This document shows positions 23,058-34,800 of a DNA stretch of 64,000 nucleotides, piece by piece (position 1 is the stretch's first letter; each line of letters opens with the position of its first letter). Below the pieces are notes generated by a model that did no database searches, had not been told where the DNA came from, and saw nothing but the letters and a program-made list of their open reading frames with translations. The stretch is from Acytostelium subglobosum LB1 (lineage: Eukaryota > Evosea > Eumycetozoa > Acytosteliales > Acytosteliaceae), in contig NW_012236523.1 of assembly GCF_000787575.1 (NCBI RefSeq), forward strand, positions 745,854 through 809,853. Reading direction: 5' to 3'. The position numbers were made by a program, and so were the translations under genes.

Positions 23058-24444
23058 ATGTGTGGAAGAGCAGTTTGTACACTCAATCCTCAAGAGATAA
23101 TGGCAAGGACTGATACCAATGAGTTTGTTGGTCGAAACAACTACAGGGCCAGTTACAATGTAACACCTGGTACACATCAAGCTGTGATCACAAACTACAT
23201 GTCCACCATAAACACTACTACCACTACTACCTCATCAACTACTGCTGCTGCTCCACAACAACAGCAACAACAACAATCATTCAATATGGGTGTTGTTAGA
23301 GTTGGAAGATGTGATCGTATTGCAATGGCAATGACATGGGGAGGCATTGGAGACCCTCAGTACAACATCATCAATATAAGATCGGACTCTATACCCAACA
23401 ACAACCTATTCAAGAGTTTGATCTCAAAGAGACGTTGCCTCATCGTGGCCGAAGGCTTCTATGAGTGGAGCCACAAGAGTGACGAGTCATCCAAGATACC
23501 TCCATCACCATACTACTTCTACCCTGCCCCGTCGTCACAACCAGACACATCATCATCATCATCAACATGCCCCGATGTTGACATGTCAGACCTCGACGAC
23601 AACAACAACATGATGGACAACACAACACAGCCAACACCATCATCACCAACAAAGCAAATGATCTTGATGGCTGGTGTGTTCCAGATCAAAGAAGAACAAG
23701 GATGGAGGAGATGACTACCGCTACTCCCTGATCACCACCGATGCATTCAAGGGCATGGCATCAATCCATCACAGAATGCCTGTAATCTTTACAAACAAAG
23801 CTGATATTGATCTATGGCTGCGACCATACGACGAGAAGAATCCAGTTGACATACCAACATTATGTCAAATGCTCAAACCATATGATGGTCTATCATTGTA
23901 TGTATCACTGATATTCAATCATTCACTCATTCATTCAATCATACTAACATTGTCTGAACACAATAGCCACAAGGTACCAGTACTTGTCAACAGTAACAAG
24001 TTCAACTCACCAGATTGTATTCTACCTGAGAAGGAATACTTTGCAAAGTCTGGCATTGACAGGTTCTTCCAACCAAAGAGTAGCACTGCTACACCTACAT
24101 CAACAACATCAACTCCATCATCCACTCAACTCCAATCCTCAAGTGATGACATATCTCAATCAATCTCACAAACTAGTTCACAAACAACTTGCTCTCAGGC
24201 ATTCTCACAATCGGACCCATCCACGACCCATCATCAACTATCAGCTTCTTCCACTCCATCCTCAACACCGACAACTACGACGCATGTACCAAAATCACCA
24301 TCTAAATCCAACAAACACAGTGTGACCAGCAAGCCCAAGCCCACATCCAGCAAAGGGAAGCCCAAGCCAACATCCAAATCAGGACTAAAGGAAAACTCGG
24401 GAGGAATTGACACATTTTTTAAGCGAATCAACAAAGATTCATAA
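23058..24444 (+). CDS. hmces: HMCES / SRAP-domain DNA-protein crosslink protein (about 438 aa), with one apparent frame discrepancy
   Basis: Exons 23058-23897 and 23967-24444. The product shields abasic sites in single-stranded DNA by forming a thiazolidine crosslink through its N-terminal cysteine. Seen: MCGRAVCTL (Cys2 becomes N-terminal after Met removal), YNVTPGT, AMTWGGIG, RRCLIVAEGFYEWSH (active-site Glu) and IHHRMPVIF (active-site His). A Ser/Pro/Asp-rich insert lies between the EGFYEW block and MAGVFQI. At 23682-23693 the frame breaks: the first frame stops at 23712-23714 while the conserved continuation KKNKDGGDDYRYSLITTDAF is in the +1 frame, restored by dropping one A of AAA at 23688-23690. 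The Ser/Thr-rich C-terminal region carries two PIP-box-like motifs, GIDRFF and GIDTFF, the second close to the end as in vertebrate HMCES. It starts 215 bases after the RNF213-like gene on the same strand. Confidence 0.85.
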
Positions 24445-24557
24445 TTTGATTGACTTTTGGTGGCAAAGTCATCATTCTTGCATAAAAGACAACATGTATC
24501 ATTCATTAGACCATTATCGTTTCGAGCTTATTATCACTTTAACAAACAAATACACAT

Positions 24558-26930
24558 ATGGGAGTAGCTGGATTCACTACATTCTTCAAGTCCTTTAGGT
24601 CTGGCAAGAGTATTTCAGTGTCCGAGATTGCCAAGACCAAGAGTATGTCTTGTTCATTCGTTCATTCAATCATTCAATCGAGACCAATCACTGACTAACA
24701 TAACAACAGGGGTCATCATCGCTATTGATGGCAACGCATTGCTTTATAACCTTGCTCAGACTGAACTATCATCATGTGGCTCATACTTGCACGTATGTGA
24801 TTGATCGATCATGGGCACACTCGCTCGATCAACTTACTTAACTTATCATCATTGCTCATCGTATATAGCTCAACAACTCATTCAGAAGATTCTTTGAGAT
24901 ATTGAAACGATTCAATGTCGAACCTGTTGTGTTCTTGGATGGACTTTCACCAGAATCTAAACTCGAAGAGTTGGAGTCTCGTTTCGCCAACAAGCTCAAG
25001 GACATCAAGATTGTGACCACCAACCTCAAGGAGAACAAGCCATTCCCATTCTCCACTGACTTTGCACCTGCACCAAAGTTGATGGCTGTATGTAGGCACT
25101 CTTCAGAGTTCATGAGGACCTCTGACTGATCAATCAATCAATACTTTAGGCTCAATTCAAACATGTAATGTCAGATATGGGCGTACAGTTCCATACTACA
25201 TTCCTTGAACTGGATCAATACATTGTACAATGGGCAGATGACAACAAGGACAAGGTATTTGGCATCTTATCGAATGACTCTGACTACTTCTTCTTCAGAT
25301 TCCAAAGTATCTTGTACTTCCCACTGAACGATTGGACTATGGATGACGACGAGATACTTGGAGTTGGTTATGTCACAGCTGATGTAGCCGAGACCCTCGG
25401 CATCTTGGAGAGGGTATGCATGATCACTCAATCATAATGGATGGGATGGGATGGTGACTAACTCCAAATCTCGCATCAATGGCTACATAGCATCTCCCAA
25501 TACTTGCAACAATCACTGGCAATGACTTTACCAAGCACATCATCTCGAAACACAAGGGACCTCCAAAGTATCGCATACCAAAGATCATTGAGAACTTGAA
25601 CAGGAATAGACGACTGAATATCGAATCAGTGTTCAAGGACAACTACTTCAAATTATCGGATCAGGACTTAAAGACATGCTTGAAGTCATACAACTTCTAC
25701 CAACCAAACGAGCAAGAGGTGTCGCCTGCTACGGGCATCACTCAGGCGGACGGACTGTTCTTCCGCCACTGCACCGACCCTCGATTCCTCATGCTCAAGG
25801 CCGACCACAAGTACTTCAACAGATTCTTTGGTACAGGTTACAACATGGTCAACTACAACTACCTATCGCTCCTTATCTCCAAGCGACTACAAATGTCCAG
25901 CTTCTGCATTGAGCCAAACATACACTATCACCAATCAATCATCTTCCACACGTCGCCCATTCGCCAGAAGATGTTTGGTCTGATCTCCTACCCTCCAGAT
26001 CCCACTCCATTCAAGTGTATGTTAGTTATAGCAAGCGGTTCTGGTGATGTGATGACTAAACATTCAACCAATCAATCAGATGTTGACCTTGTACCTCATG
26101 ATGATACATACCTCCGCAACTTGGAATCTCCATTATATACAACATTCGGTATCGATGAGTGTTGGGACGAGAAAGTCACGCTTAGTGCCAGAATCAAGGA
26201 GTTCTGTCTAATCTTTGGATCGAGTGAGGCCAAGGCCATCAGCTACAGCACCAAATACACCAAAGGTGCCTTCGACGACTTGATGCTCATCCTGTATGTA
26301 CTCGTTCTCGCTCCCACCTAGCTCCAATCCACTCACTCACTCAATCAATGTCATAGCTTCTGTCGATTCTTGAGGAGCAAGCAACTGGCTATCAATTTGG
26401 AAGAATGGATGATTGACTTATGGGTGTTCAACTACTTGTTGTTGGGACAGGGTATCGCATTGCCCAACCACGAAGTGTTTACAAAGGATCAGATCACTTA
26501 TATGCCAACTCAGTTGTCTGACTTGTTTGCCACACTCTACTTCTTGGCCTACACAATAGTAGAGGTGTTGAATATTGTCAGTTGGTGTCCATTCCGAGCA
26601 CCTCATAAAGTGATCGATACCATCAACCTACATCTATTGTGGACTGCCGCTTCACCACATCTATCATCTCTGGCAAATGGAACAGGACATCGACTTGATA
26701 CATTGTTCTCCAACACAGTTTACAATGATATGATTGATGATCAGATCAGATCAAAGTTTGATCAACTCAAACAACATATCAATCATGTTGTTGATGTTGT
26801 AGGAGATGATGAAGATGAAGATGATGATGAAGATGATGAAGATGATGATGTTGACTCACTTTCAAGTGGAGTTCAATCACTGGGCATCAAGACCATAACT
26901 ACGAACAATGGTGCGCCATCAGCCAATTAG
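24558..26930 (+). CDS. XPG-N-domain protein of the Asteroid/FEN1-like superfamily (654 aa)
   Basis: Seven exons (24558-24642, 24710-24792, 24869-25087, 25150-25413, 25491-26016, 26080-26293, 26357-26930; 1965 nt) join in frame. The N-terminus MGVAGFTTFFKSF is the XPG/FEN1 type start (MGV-GL---), followed by VIIAIDGNALLYNL (metal-ligand Asp), a PVVFLDGLSPESKLEEL segment (second Asp), and, after a gap, DNKDKVFGILSNDSDYFFF, where FEN1-like nucleases carry the acidic I-region ligands (SNDSDYF). The region after residue 180 is divergent and resembles Asteroid-type proteins. The C-terminus ends in a highly acidic stretch (Asp/Glu, residues about 600-625). A structure-specific nuclease acting on DNA or RNA is plausible, but full catalytic competence cannot be judged. 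The stop is TAG. Intron 1 carries the common CATTCAATCATTCAATC filler and an ACTAACA branch-site-like sequence. Confidence 0.7.
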
Positions 26931-27309
26931 ATCCATCCTTTGGAGGATGACCCAAGGTATCAATCCAGCAATAAACAGTTACCTAGTTTGTGTAATATGG
27001 TATGGCACAACGTGGCCCAACATCAGAATAAACTTGATTGTTGGGGGCTTTTGTAGACTACTCTTCCGAGATGGTTTCAGGTGGCCGATCACACTCATGA
27101 TCGGTGTGAATTTGTGATTGAATGATTGAATGATTGATTGAGATTATTGCCACACTACTGCACTGGATGAACATGAGTGTGTTTAAAGATCGATGGTGAC
27201 GCGTTGGCTTTAGCCTCATCATCAATAAACTCCAATCCAACTCACTCACTCAATCAATCAGATACATACATATAAGATACAAATACAATTATAACTACAA
27301 CAACAAAGT
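26931..27309. other. Intergenic, no feature recognised
   Basis: This 379-base stretch lies between the XPG-like gene and the flavin reductase gene on the same strand. It contains TTGATTGA-type repeats near 27115-27145 and 27240-27265 and no open frame worth calling. Confidence 0.5.
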
Positions 27310-27921
27310 ATGATTGAAACAACCATGAACAACAACAATAATGATAAGATCAAGATTGGTATAATCCTATCAAGTGTAAGGGACAATAGAATTGGAAGAT
27401 CAATTTGTGATTGGATGATGAAATTGGTTGAACCATCAACATCACCAAAGGTGGAGTTCGTCCTGATCGATCTGAAACAATGGAGCCTGCCAATGTTTGA
27501 CTCGCCAGAGGTCCCCCGCGAGACCACCCAGTTCCACAGCGACATTGCCCGTCGATGGAGTGAGGAGATCAGCGAGAAGCAGGCCTTCGTCCTGATCACG
27601 CCCGAGTACAACTATGGCTATACAGCGCCACTAAAGAATGCCCTGGACTACCTGTTCAGAGAGTGGAATGAGAAGCCCGTCACACTGATCAGCTATGGCT
27701 TTGGCGGAGGTGGGCGCTCTGCTTCGCATCTCAAGGGCGTGCTGACCGATGCGCTCAACATGAAGTTGATCGACACTCAGCCACAACTATTCATCAACTA
27801 TGACATGCTGGACAAGACCACCGGTGAGTTCCACGATATCTCCACCACCTTCAAGCAGTACGAAGAAGTAGTCAAGAAGTCTGTCCAAGAGGTCTGTTCA
27901 CTATTAGTATCCTGTCCATGA
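27310..27921 (+). CDS. NADPH-dependent FMN reductase-like flavoprotein (203 aa)
   Basis: Single exon. After an Asn-rich start (residues 6-11) comes a flavodoxin-like fold: IGIILSSVRDNRIGRSICDW is the FMN-phosphate loop (S-x-R--R-G), VEFVLIDLKQWSLPMFD is strand 2 with the substrate-side loop, FVLITPEYNYGYTAPLKNAL is the family's signature TPEYN-(S/G)-P--LKNALD, and TLISYGFGGGGRSASHL the glycine-rich loop. The family reduces FMN, quinones, azo dyes or chromate using NADPH or NADH; which substrate applies cannot be told. Length matches bacterial and yeast relatives. In D. discoideum similar proteins are cytosolic. It is transcribed towards the prefoldin gene, with stops 77 bases apart. Confidence 0.85.
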   Translation: MIETTMNNNNNDKIKIGIILSSVRDNRIGRSICDWMMKLVEPSTSPKVEFVLIDLKQWSLPMFDSPEVPRETTQFHSDIARRWSEEISEKQAFVLITPEYNYGYTAPLKNALDYLFREWNEKPVTLISYGFGGGGRSASHLKGVLTDALNMKLIDTQPQLFINYDMLDKTTGEFHDISTTFKQYEEVVKKSVQEVCSLLVSCP

Positions 27922-27998
27922 TGAATCATTAAATTGTACATTTGATTGATTGATTGATTGATCGATCGAGCATATTATAGTATATCTTTGTACCATTT

Positions 27999-28574
27999 TT
28001 ATTGCTGTTGCTGAGCCGCTGATGCTGCTTGTTGAGCAATAGTCTTAATCTTTGTTTGAAGTTCGAATACCTTGTTTCTTTGATCCAATGCCTTCTTTTC
28101 TGTGTCCTTATAGTTGACCTCGACTTGCTTCCTATTAAGGTGTAATCATGTTTGTTTGTTAATGACCTTTAATCAATCGATTGATGTGATTAGGGGACAT
28201 ACAGATTCTTTGAGATAAGTTCCAGACGAGCAGTGATAGTTGTCTCTGCCTCAGTCTTTGATTGCTTAAACAGTACTGGACCAATAAGTTTGTAGATGTT
28301 TGTCTCCTCCTCCAACAGATCAAACTCCTTCTTCACCAATTCATTCTCATTCTGTTGTGTCAGCAATGTAGTTCTAGCCTGTGCAATCTTTTGTATCTCT
28401 ATATACATTCATATGATATATAAGTAAGTTAGTTAGTAACATTCAATCATTCATTCAATCACTCAATCACTCAATCATTCAATCATTCTTACCCTTTTGT
28501 AGACCATCAAACTCCTCTCTTGCTTTCAGCAATGTCTCTTGAAGTGCTTGTATCTGTACCTGTGCTGATGCCAT
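27999..28574 (-). CDS. pfdn6: Prefoldin subunit 6 (136 aa)
   Basis: Three exons: 28574-28493, 28398-28203, 28131-27999 (411 nt). The protein begins MASAQVQIQALQETLLKARE and is two long coiled-coil helices flanking a short beta hairpin with the prefoldin-beta signature ETNIYKLIGPVLFKQSKTEA, then a second helix (RLELISKNLKQVEVNYKDTE onward) and an Ala/Gln-rich end. Prefoldin is the hexameric cytosolic holdase that passes nascent actin and tubulin to CCT/TRiC; subunit 6 is one of its four beta-type subunits. The length (human 129) fits. Only the start codon I chose keeps the family's N-terminal helix; the upstream bases are TA-repeat leader. Confidence 0.92.
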
Positions 28575-28814
28575 TGTATATGTTTATATATATATGTATG
28601 AAGAAGTGTAAGTATTAGTTGTCGTGGATCTCAGAGATACTCTTTGGTTTGATTCAAAAAGTTAACTTCGACCTCATTCTCAAACAATTTGCCTCTTCAA
28701 TCCCAAACCCAGCTCGACCCACACACATCAAACAAGCATTGTTGAGCTCCACAACACCAACACATTCATTCAATCAATCTTAGTTGTAACTTATAACTTA
28801 CTTGTTATACAGAT

Positions 28815-30246
28815 ATGTATGTATAACTATACTCATACAATCAATCAAACAAAGTCTAACAATGATTGAATGAATACAGGGATCACTATCCAGATTATCA
28901 CGAACGTCAACCAACTTTATCAACATCAAAGTTGGCTTTGGTCAATACATTCGGTGGATTGATATTCGGTTATAATACAGGTGTAATTGCTGGAGTGCTC
29001 AATATTGATCCATGGAAGTCTATGAGTGATATCGATCGTGGTATACTAACATGTAGTATACTGCTCGGTGCAATGATTGGCTCATTGCTGGGAGGACTGG
29101 TCACCGAGCGACTGGGGCGCAAACGTCCAATGCTCATGATTGGCGCGCTCACCGTCATTGGTGCGATTGGCTCGGCCCTGGTACCTGCCAACCTCTGGTA
29201 CGTCTCTCTCTTCCGTCTCATCCTAGGTCTTGGAGTGGGAGCCTCTGGCATCGTGTGTCCGCTGTACGTTGGCGAGATGTCCGACCCTCTCAGGAAGGGC
29301 ACGCTCGGCACAATCTTCCAGATCGCCATCACCATTGGTATACTCATTGGTGATTGTGTTGGCTTTGGCTTCATCGATGTCAAGTACAACTATCGTTGGA
29401 TGTTCTCATTCGGAGCACTACCAGGTTTGTTGCTCATTGGCCTTATCTTCTTCATTCCCGAGTCATTTGCTTGGCGTGAGAAACAATCTGCGCAGCAGAA
29501 CACTCTTTTACTGTTGCATCGTGATAGCAGAAATGAGGGTATCAAGTCGTTGCTCTCAAAGCCCGAGGGACGCTTCGCTCTGTTCATGGGCGCCATCCTG
29601 GCCGTCAACAATCAATTGACCGGTATCAATGCCTTTATGTACTTTGCCCCTAACATCTTTGGTGAGGCCGGTATAGAGAGTGTCAATGGACGTATGATTG
29701 CAACTGTAAGTACTTATAATCAACCTTCCAACGGAACCATTCCACTCACTCACTCACTCATTCAATCAATCAAACGATCAGATATCACTAGTAGCATGGA
29801 ACTTTATCACAACATTAACAGCAACATTCTTTGTGGATAGGATTGGCAGGAGGAAGCTGACATTGTACAGTTCGACTGTGATGACATTCAGTTGTCTGTG
29901 TCTGGCACTGATGTTCTTGTTGCTCAATGGCACCACGTTGGGAGTGCTGTCAATCATTCTTCTATTCCTGTTCATCGCTGGATTTGAAGCTGGTGTCGGC
30001 CCACTCTTCTGGATCATGGTCATTGAGATATTCCCACCCGAGTGCAAGGATGTTGGATCAAGTCTGTTGAACGCACTGCAGTGGTCATTCAACATTATAC
30101 TCTCATTTAGCTTCCTGTCACTAGTGACACTTATTGGACAATCAGCAATCTTTTGGATCTTTGGTGGAATTGGTGTCGTCTGTCTCATCTTTATGTACAT
30201 CTATCTCCCGGAGACCAAGCAACAGATGAACTATGAAGCATTGTAG
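28815..30246 (+). CDS. Major facilitator sugar transporter, GLUT/inositol-transporter type (430 aa), start codon split by an intron
   Basis: No ATG precedes the conserved body in frame. The best model places AT at 28815-28816, an intron 28817-28879 (GTATGTAT ... AATACAG) and G at 28880, giving MDHYPDYHERQPTL. Remaining exons are 28880-29705 and 29782-30246. The protein has twelve predicted membrane spans with family markers: GGLIFGYNTGVIAG in helix 1, TERLGRKRP after helix 2, PLYVGEMSDPLRKG, FIPESFAW after helix 6, NNQLTGINAFMYFAP in helix 7, DRIGRRKLT after helix 8 and PETK at the end. These motifs indicate a hexose or inositol transporter in the plasma or vacuolar membrane. The central loop is short. 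The stop is TAG and AATAAA follows at 30291. Inside the proposed intron sits ATGATTGAATGA, which would be a four-codon upstream frame if the intron were retained. Confidence 0.8.
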
Positions 30247-30388
30247 ACCAAGTTCTTCACCTATCCATCCAGGTTTGTACATACTGATCAAATAAATAAA
30301 ATCCATACTTTTTATGTGTGATCAATCAAATTCGATCACTTTGAGTGACCATTTGATCAAAGTTGAAGAGATACACAAGTGTACCAAC

Positions 30389-31771
30389 ATGGCTGAGTAA
30401 GTATAACGACACAACTTATGGTATAGTGTTCTAACAACATCAACAACAATGACCAATAGTCAAATTATTGTCCCTTATTTTGTCGCCAAGGCAATCATTG
30501 ACCCATTGTTGCTTGATGAGAGGCAAGGTTATGAATGGCCAGAGCAATGGATACACTACAACAACTCTATAATGCTACCACTATCGTTGATATGTAAGGC
30601 CTTCCACAAGGCTGTATCAAGATCAACAACTCATTACACTTGCAAAAGGTCATTACCTCTCCTGTTCCAACATCTTACAAACATTGACAACAAAACAACA
30701 TCATGGTCATTATGGCAAGGACTACAGACGGCTGACTGTGTTTATATACATGATATCTTGTACAGGATGAACATCAAATATGTTACACTAGACCCGAACA
30801 TGGACTACTTCCTCCTTTATGATCTGGACTATTGGAGTGAGATTAAATCAATTCTGATCAACTACGAACCCGATCCTCCACAAAGGAAGCGATTGCTGGA
30901 GATCGCAGAGAATATCAAGACCGTGAGAGTTGATATTAGTGCTGGAGAATCATTCAAAGGCTTATTCTATATGTCTCTTACAATGTTCACTAACCTGACA
31001 TCGCTAGAGATATTGAGAGTGCCTTATGAAATAGCAGATCATCCGAATGTATGGCACCCCAATCAGCTCTTTGAAGCACTGGAGCAGTTGACAGAGCTAG
31101 AACACCTTACACTTGGCAAATCATTTAAACAAAATCAGAGTGCCTACATCAAACGATTGTTGCTCTATCTCCAGCATCCCAACACTTGCCTCCAATCACT
31201 TAGATTGGATGACCAACTTAATGATTCACCCATAGTGAAGAAGCTAATTTACTTCCTGTTCCAATCACTCGAGAGCACAGTTTCCAAGTTGTCCATTGAT
31301 CTCTCATGGAGCAATAAGATCCTTATCAAGACTCAGTTCGACGTCTTGGAGTACAGGTCCTATGATCTTTTTCAAAAAACCCCTGGCCAGACATTTGACA
31401 TGGTGAAGCATCTCATTTGGAGGAACGATCTTGGTGATGAGACTCTATTGAGTGTCCTTCGCACATGCCGCTCAATCCAGACGCTGACGCTGAGCATCAC
31501 CCGTAGAACAAAGTATGACAAATTGATTGGAGCACTGTTGGACAACACGACATTGAGAGAACTGCGATTGATAGTAGAAAGGATCCATCCCAAACTCAGT
31601 GGTGCGAAATCTCCTATTGATATTCGCAAGCTTCATTCGGCCATCATCCAACACCCATCCATTCAGAACAAGGACAAGTACTTGGTCTACCAAGATGCCC
31701 CTCCAAGCGAGCACTACGATGTTTGGACCAGTGGCAATCATCCATTTGGGCATCTTCCAAAGCCTGCTTGA
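30389..31771 (+). CDS. F-box/LRR-like dictyostelid protein (439 aa)
   Basis: Proposed exons are 30389-30396 (only ATGGCTGA) and 30460-31771, giving MADQIIVPYFVAKAIIDPLL; the intron has GTAAGTAT and a CTAAC branch-site-like sequence. An unspliced alternative starts at 30449 (MTNSQIIVPYF). The first 60 residues (LP--FV-K-II-, then MLPLSLICKAFHKAVSRST) look like a degenerate F-box: hydrophobic helix, W, then LSL-CK-FH. The rest has leucine-rich, loosely repeating LE-LRVP, LEHLTLGKS, LQSLRLDD, IQTLTLSIT units. Many such F-box/FNIP/LRR proteins are expanded in dictyostelids. If the F-box is real it would bind Skp1 and select substrates for ubiquitination; that is inference. Its stop is 74 bases from the stop of the Timeless gene on the other strand. 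Confidence 0.65.
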
Positions 31772-31844
31772 ATATCCAAGAAACAATAAGATTCCTTCTA
31801 TAAGTAGAGCATGTTGTAGGACTTTAATTCTTCTAAACTATCAA

Positions 31845-34800
31845 TCAATCTTCTCTGGCCTCTTCGCGGCTCTCTCTCTCTTTCTTTGAACTTTCAACAA
31901 GACTCCTCAGTCTCTTGATGTCCAATTTCTGAGCTGGCTTTGGTGGTTGTAGTTGTTCCACGGGAATAGGAGGAGCAGCATCCTCCTCCATATCCTTTCT
32001 CTTCTTTAGTCTTGATTGTTTTTGAGCTGCTGGTGGAGGTGGAGCAGGAGCAGTGGCGGTTGATTGTTTGCTCTTAGTTGTTGACTTGGTATTTACATGC
32101 TTGGTGGTGGGAATGTCCTCTCTTGCCTCGACTTCCTCTTCACTGCTTTCGTCGCTAGTGTTGCTGGATACTGTCCTTGCTGGCGGCAACTTCTTCTTCT
32201 CAACTCCATTTGTCTTGGTAGTGCTAGTCGATGCCTTCACTGCTGGCTTTGCCGTTGCCTTTGTCAATGTCTTGGTTGATGCCTTTGCTGGCACCTTCAC
32301 CGGTGATGTCTCACTCTCCTCCTCACTGCTGACGATTGGCTTTGTCTTTTGCTTTGATGATACTGCTCCTCCTTTCTTTGGAGCAGTGATGACCTTGGCC
32401 TTGACGTTCCTCTTCCTAGGCTCCTCATCACTCGGCTCCTCGCTGTCCTCATCGCTTTCTTCATCCTCGGACGCAGCAGTCTGGTCCTCTCGCACAACCT
32501 CCTCTTCCTCCTCGATCTCCTCTTCCACCTCCTCTTCTTCATCTCCATCCTCTGCCAGGGCTTTCTTGTCCATGACGGCACCCTCAACATCCTGAATGAA
32601 CTGATGCAGATGTGCCAGATATGATACACTGTACAGCTTGCTCTCGGGGATTGTAAAATGTCCATCGACGCTCTTGAATCGGAACACCTTGAACAGCTTC
32701 TTGACGTGTCTGTTCTTGACGTAGGCGGCCTCAAGGACGGAGGGTCTGAACACGTGTCTTGTGAACTTGCCCTTGAGCGTCTCCTTGCCTCTGACCACAG
32801 TGGCACTGATCAGATGATCCTTGATCCACATCAGAATGGCATCGCCATCGCTATGCTTCAATATCTTCTTCACCAATCTCTTGAATCTGTTGACCTTTAG
32901 CTTGGACTGCAGGCCCACCACCTTGTTGCCAAGAATCTCCTCGTCTGATGAGAATGTGTCCTTGCCTGCCTCCTCATCCTCCTCGTCCGGCTGGTTATTG
33001 CCATGTGTAATCTTGTCGTCATCTGCATCGCTATCCATGTGAGCCTCGCCGTCTGATGAGAGTTCTTCGTCTTCGTCCTTTTTGCCTCCTCTCCTCTTTG
33101 CACTACTGCTCTTCTTTGTTCTGCTGCGCTCATTGAGTGAATCGCGTGGATCATTGAGTATGTCGTTGGCAGACTTTATACATGCGCTGGCGCTCTTTTG
33201 GACGAGCAACTGGAGGAACATGCCTTGGCTCTCCTCGGCCGCCTTGAAGAAGTTGCCAACGACAGTTCGAGCCAACTCGAGCAACTCGATTGCATTGGGG
33301 TCTTTGGCCAAGATGGGATCGTTCATAAAGTTGTTGAATATGTAGAAGATGGAGAGACGGTAGAACATGGGCTCGACGTCCAACTCGCTGATCATACTCT
33401 TGATCATTGATACCAGCTGCATATTGGTCTTGTCCGTGTTCATATGGTAGTTGCCAAGCAGGTTGCAAAAGTTTGTGATGACGCTGACGTTGGCAAAGTC
33501 CAGCAAGAATGAGAAGAATGACATTGTCGTCTCGGCTGACTTGGCATCCTCGGCATCTTCTGCCATCTCTGTGTCCTCGTCCTCGCCCTCGCCTTCGCCC
33601 TCGCCATCTACATCGTGCTCGTCCTGGACAGACTTGGATCGCCTCTGCACCTTCTTCTTGACAGTGATTCCTTGTTGTCGCTCGCAAAAACGCTTGACCA
33701 TGTGGATGGTGGTGTAGGAGAGGTTGCAGAGGTCGATCAGCATGCTGGACGAGTGCAGCTTGGGATCGTAGCGCTTGAGCAGATCGATCACCTTCCTCAG
33801 AAAGACGTCGCGATTGTAATAGATGTTTGATTGCATCTTCTGGGAGACCTTGATGTACTCGCTGTTGTCCGACACGGACATGTAGTACAGCAGCTCGACC
33901 ATCACGCACAGCGTCGACACGGTCTTCTCGAGCGACACGTAGCTGACGTAGCGACTGTTGCGCACGCCCAGGTACGAGTCGATGCACGCAAAGATAAAGT
34001 TGAAGTTGGAAAGTGACAGGGTGGCCGACAGGCTGCCAATGATGCGCTGATGCTGTTGCTGTTGTTCAGCCGCCAGGCTGGCGATGTTGCTGTTGTTGCT
34101 CTGTAGCAGCTGGAGCGTGAAGCCTGTGAAGTAGTGGGTGATCGCGATGAAGTTCTGGCGATCCATCTCCAGGACTGACTTGTCTTTGGCAAACTCGAGC
34201 ACGATGATCTCCATCAGCACGTTATAGCAGCCGTCGAGGAACTGCTCGCTCCAATCCTTGAGCACACGTCTGAGACGCGCTGACGACTTGGAACGCTGCG
34301 CGCTGCCCTTGACTCGACCAATCACCTTGGGTTGAATGCTGGCGACCATCGTCGCCTGCATCGACTTGGGATTTATGGTGAGTGGCTTGAGGTTGGCGGC
34401 GCCATCAGCTGTGGGCAAGCCGTGATTGTGTATGTTTGCCTTGCCACGTGCGTCCAGCGACTTGTACGTGCCGATGAAGCGTGTGGAGAATGAAGGATTG
34501 CTCGCGCTGTGATTGAGTGCTTTGAGCTGGCGCTCCTTCTTTTGTAGCTGGAGCAAGGGGTCGGTCTTCATCCGTTGCTTGCGCTCGTCCTCTGTGATCT
34601 TATCATCGCCCTGCTCAAACTGCACCGATTGGAACACCTCAGACGGCTGTTCATTCCTCAAGATGTTGGCAAAGATCTCCAACAACAACAATGAGAAGAT
34701 TGAGTTGGCACGGAACAACCTATTCTCCTTGATCGTCTGTGAGAGTGTGAGGAACAAGTCCATGATCTTGACCCTGGATGATTGATTGATTGATTGATTG

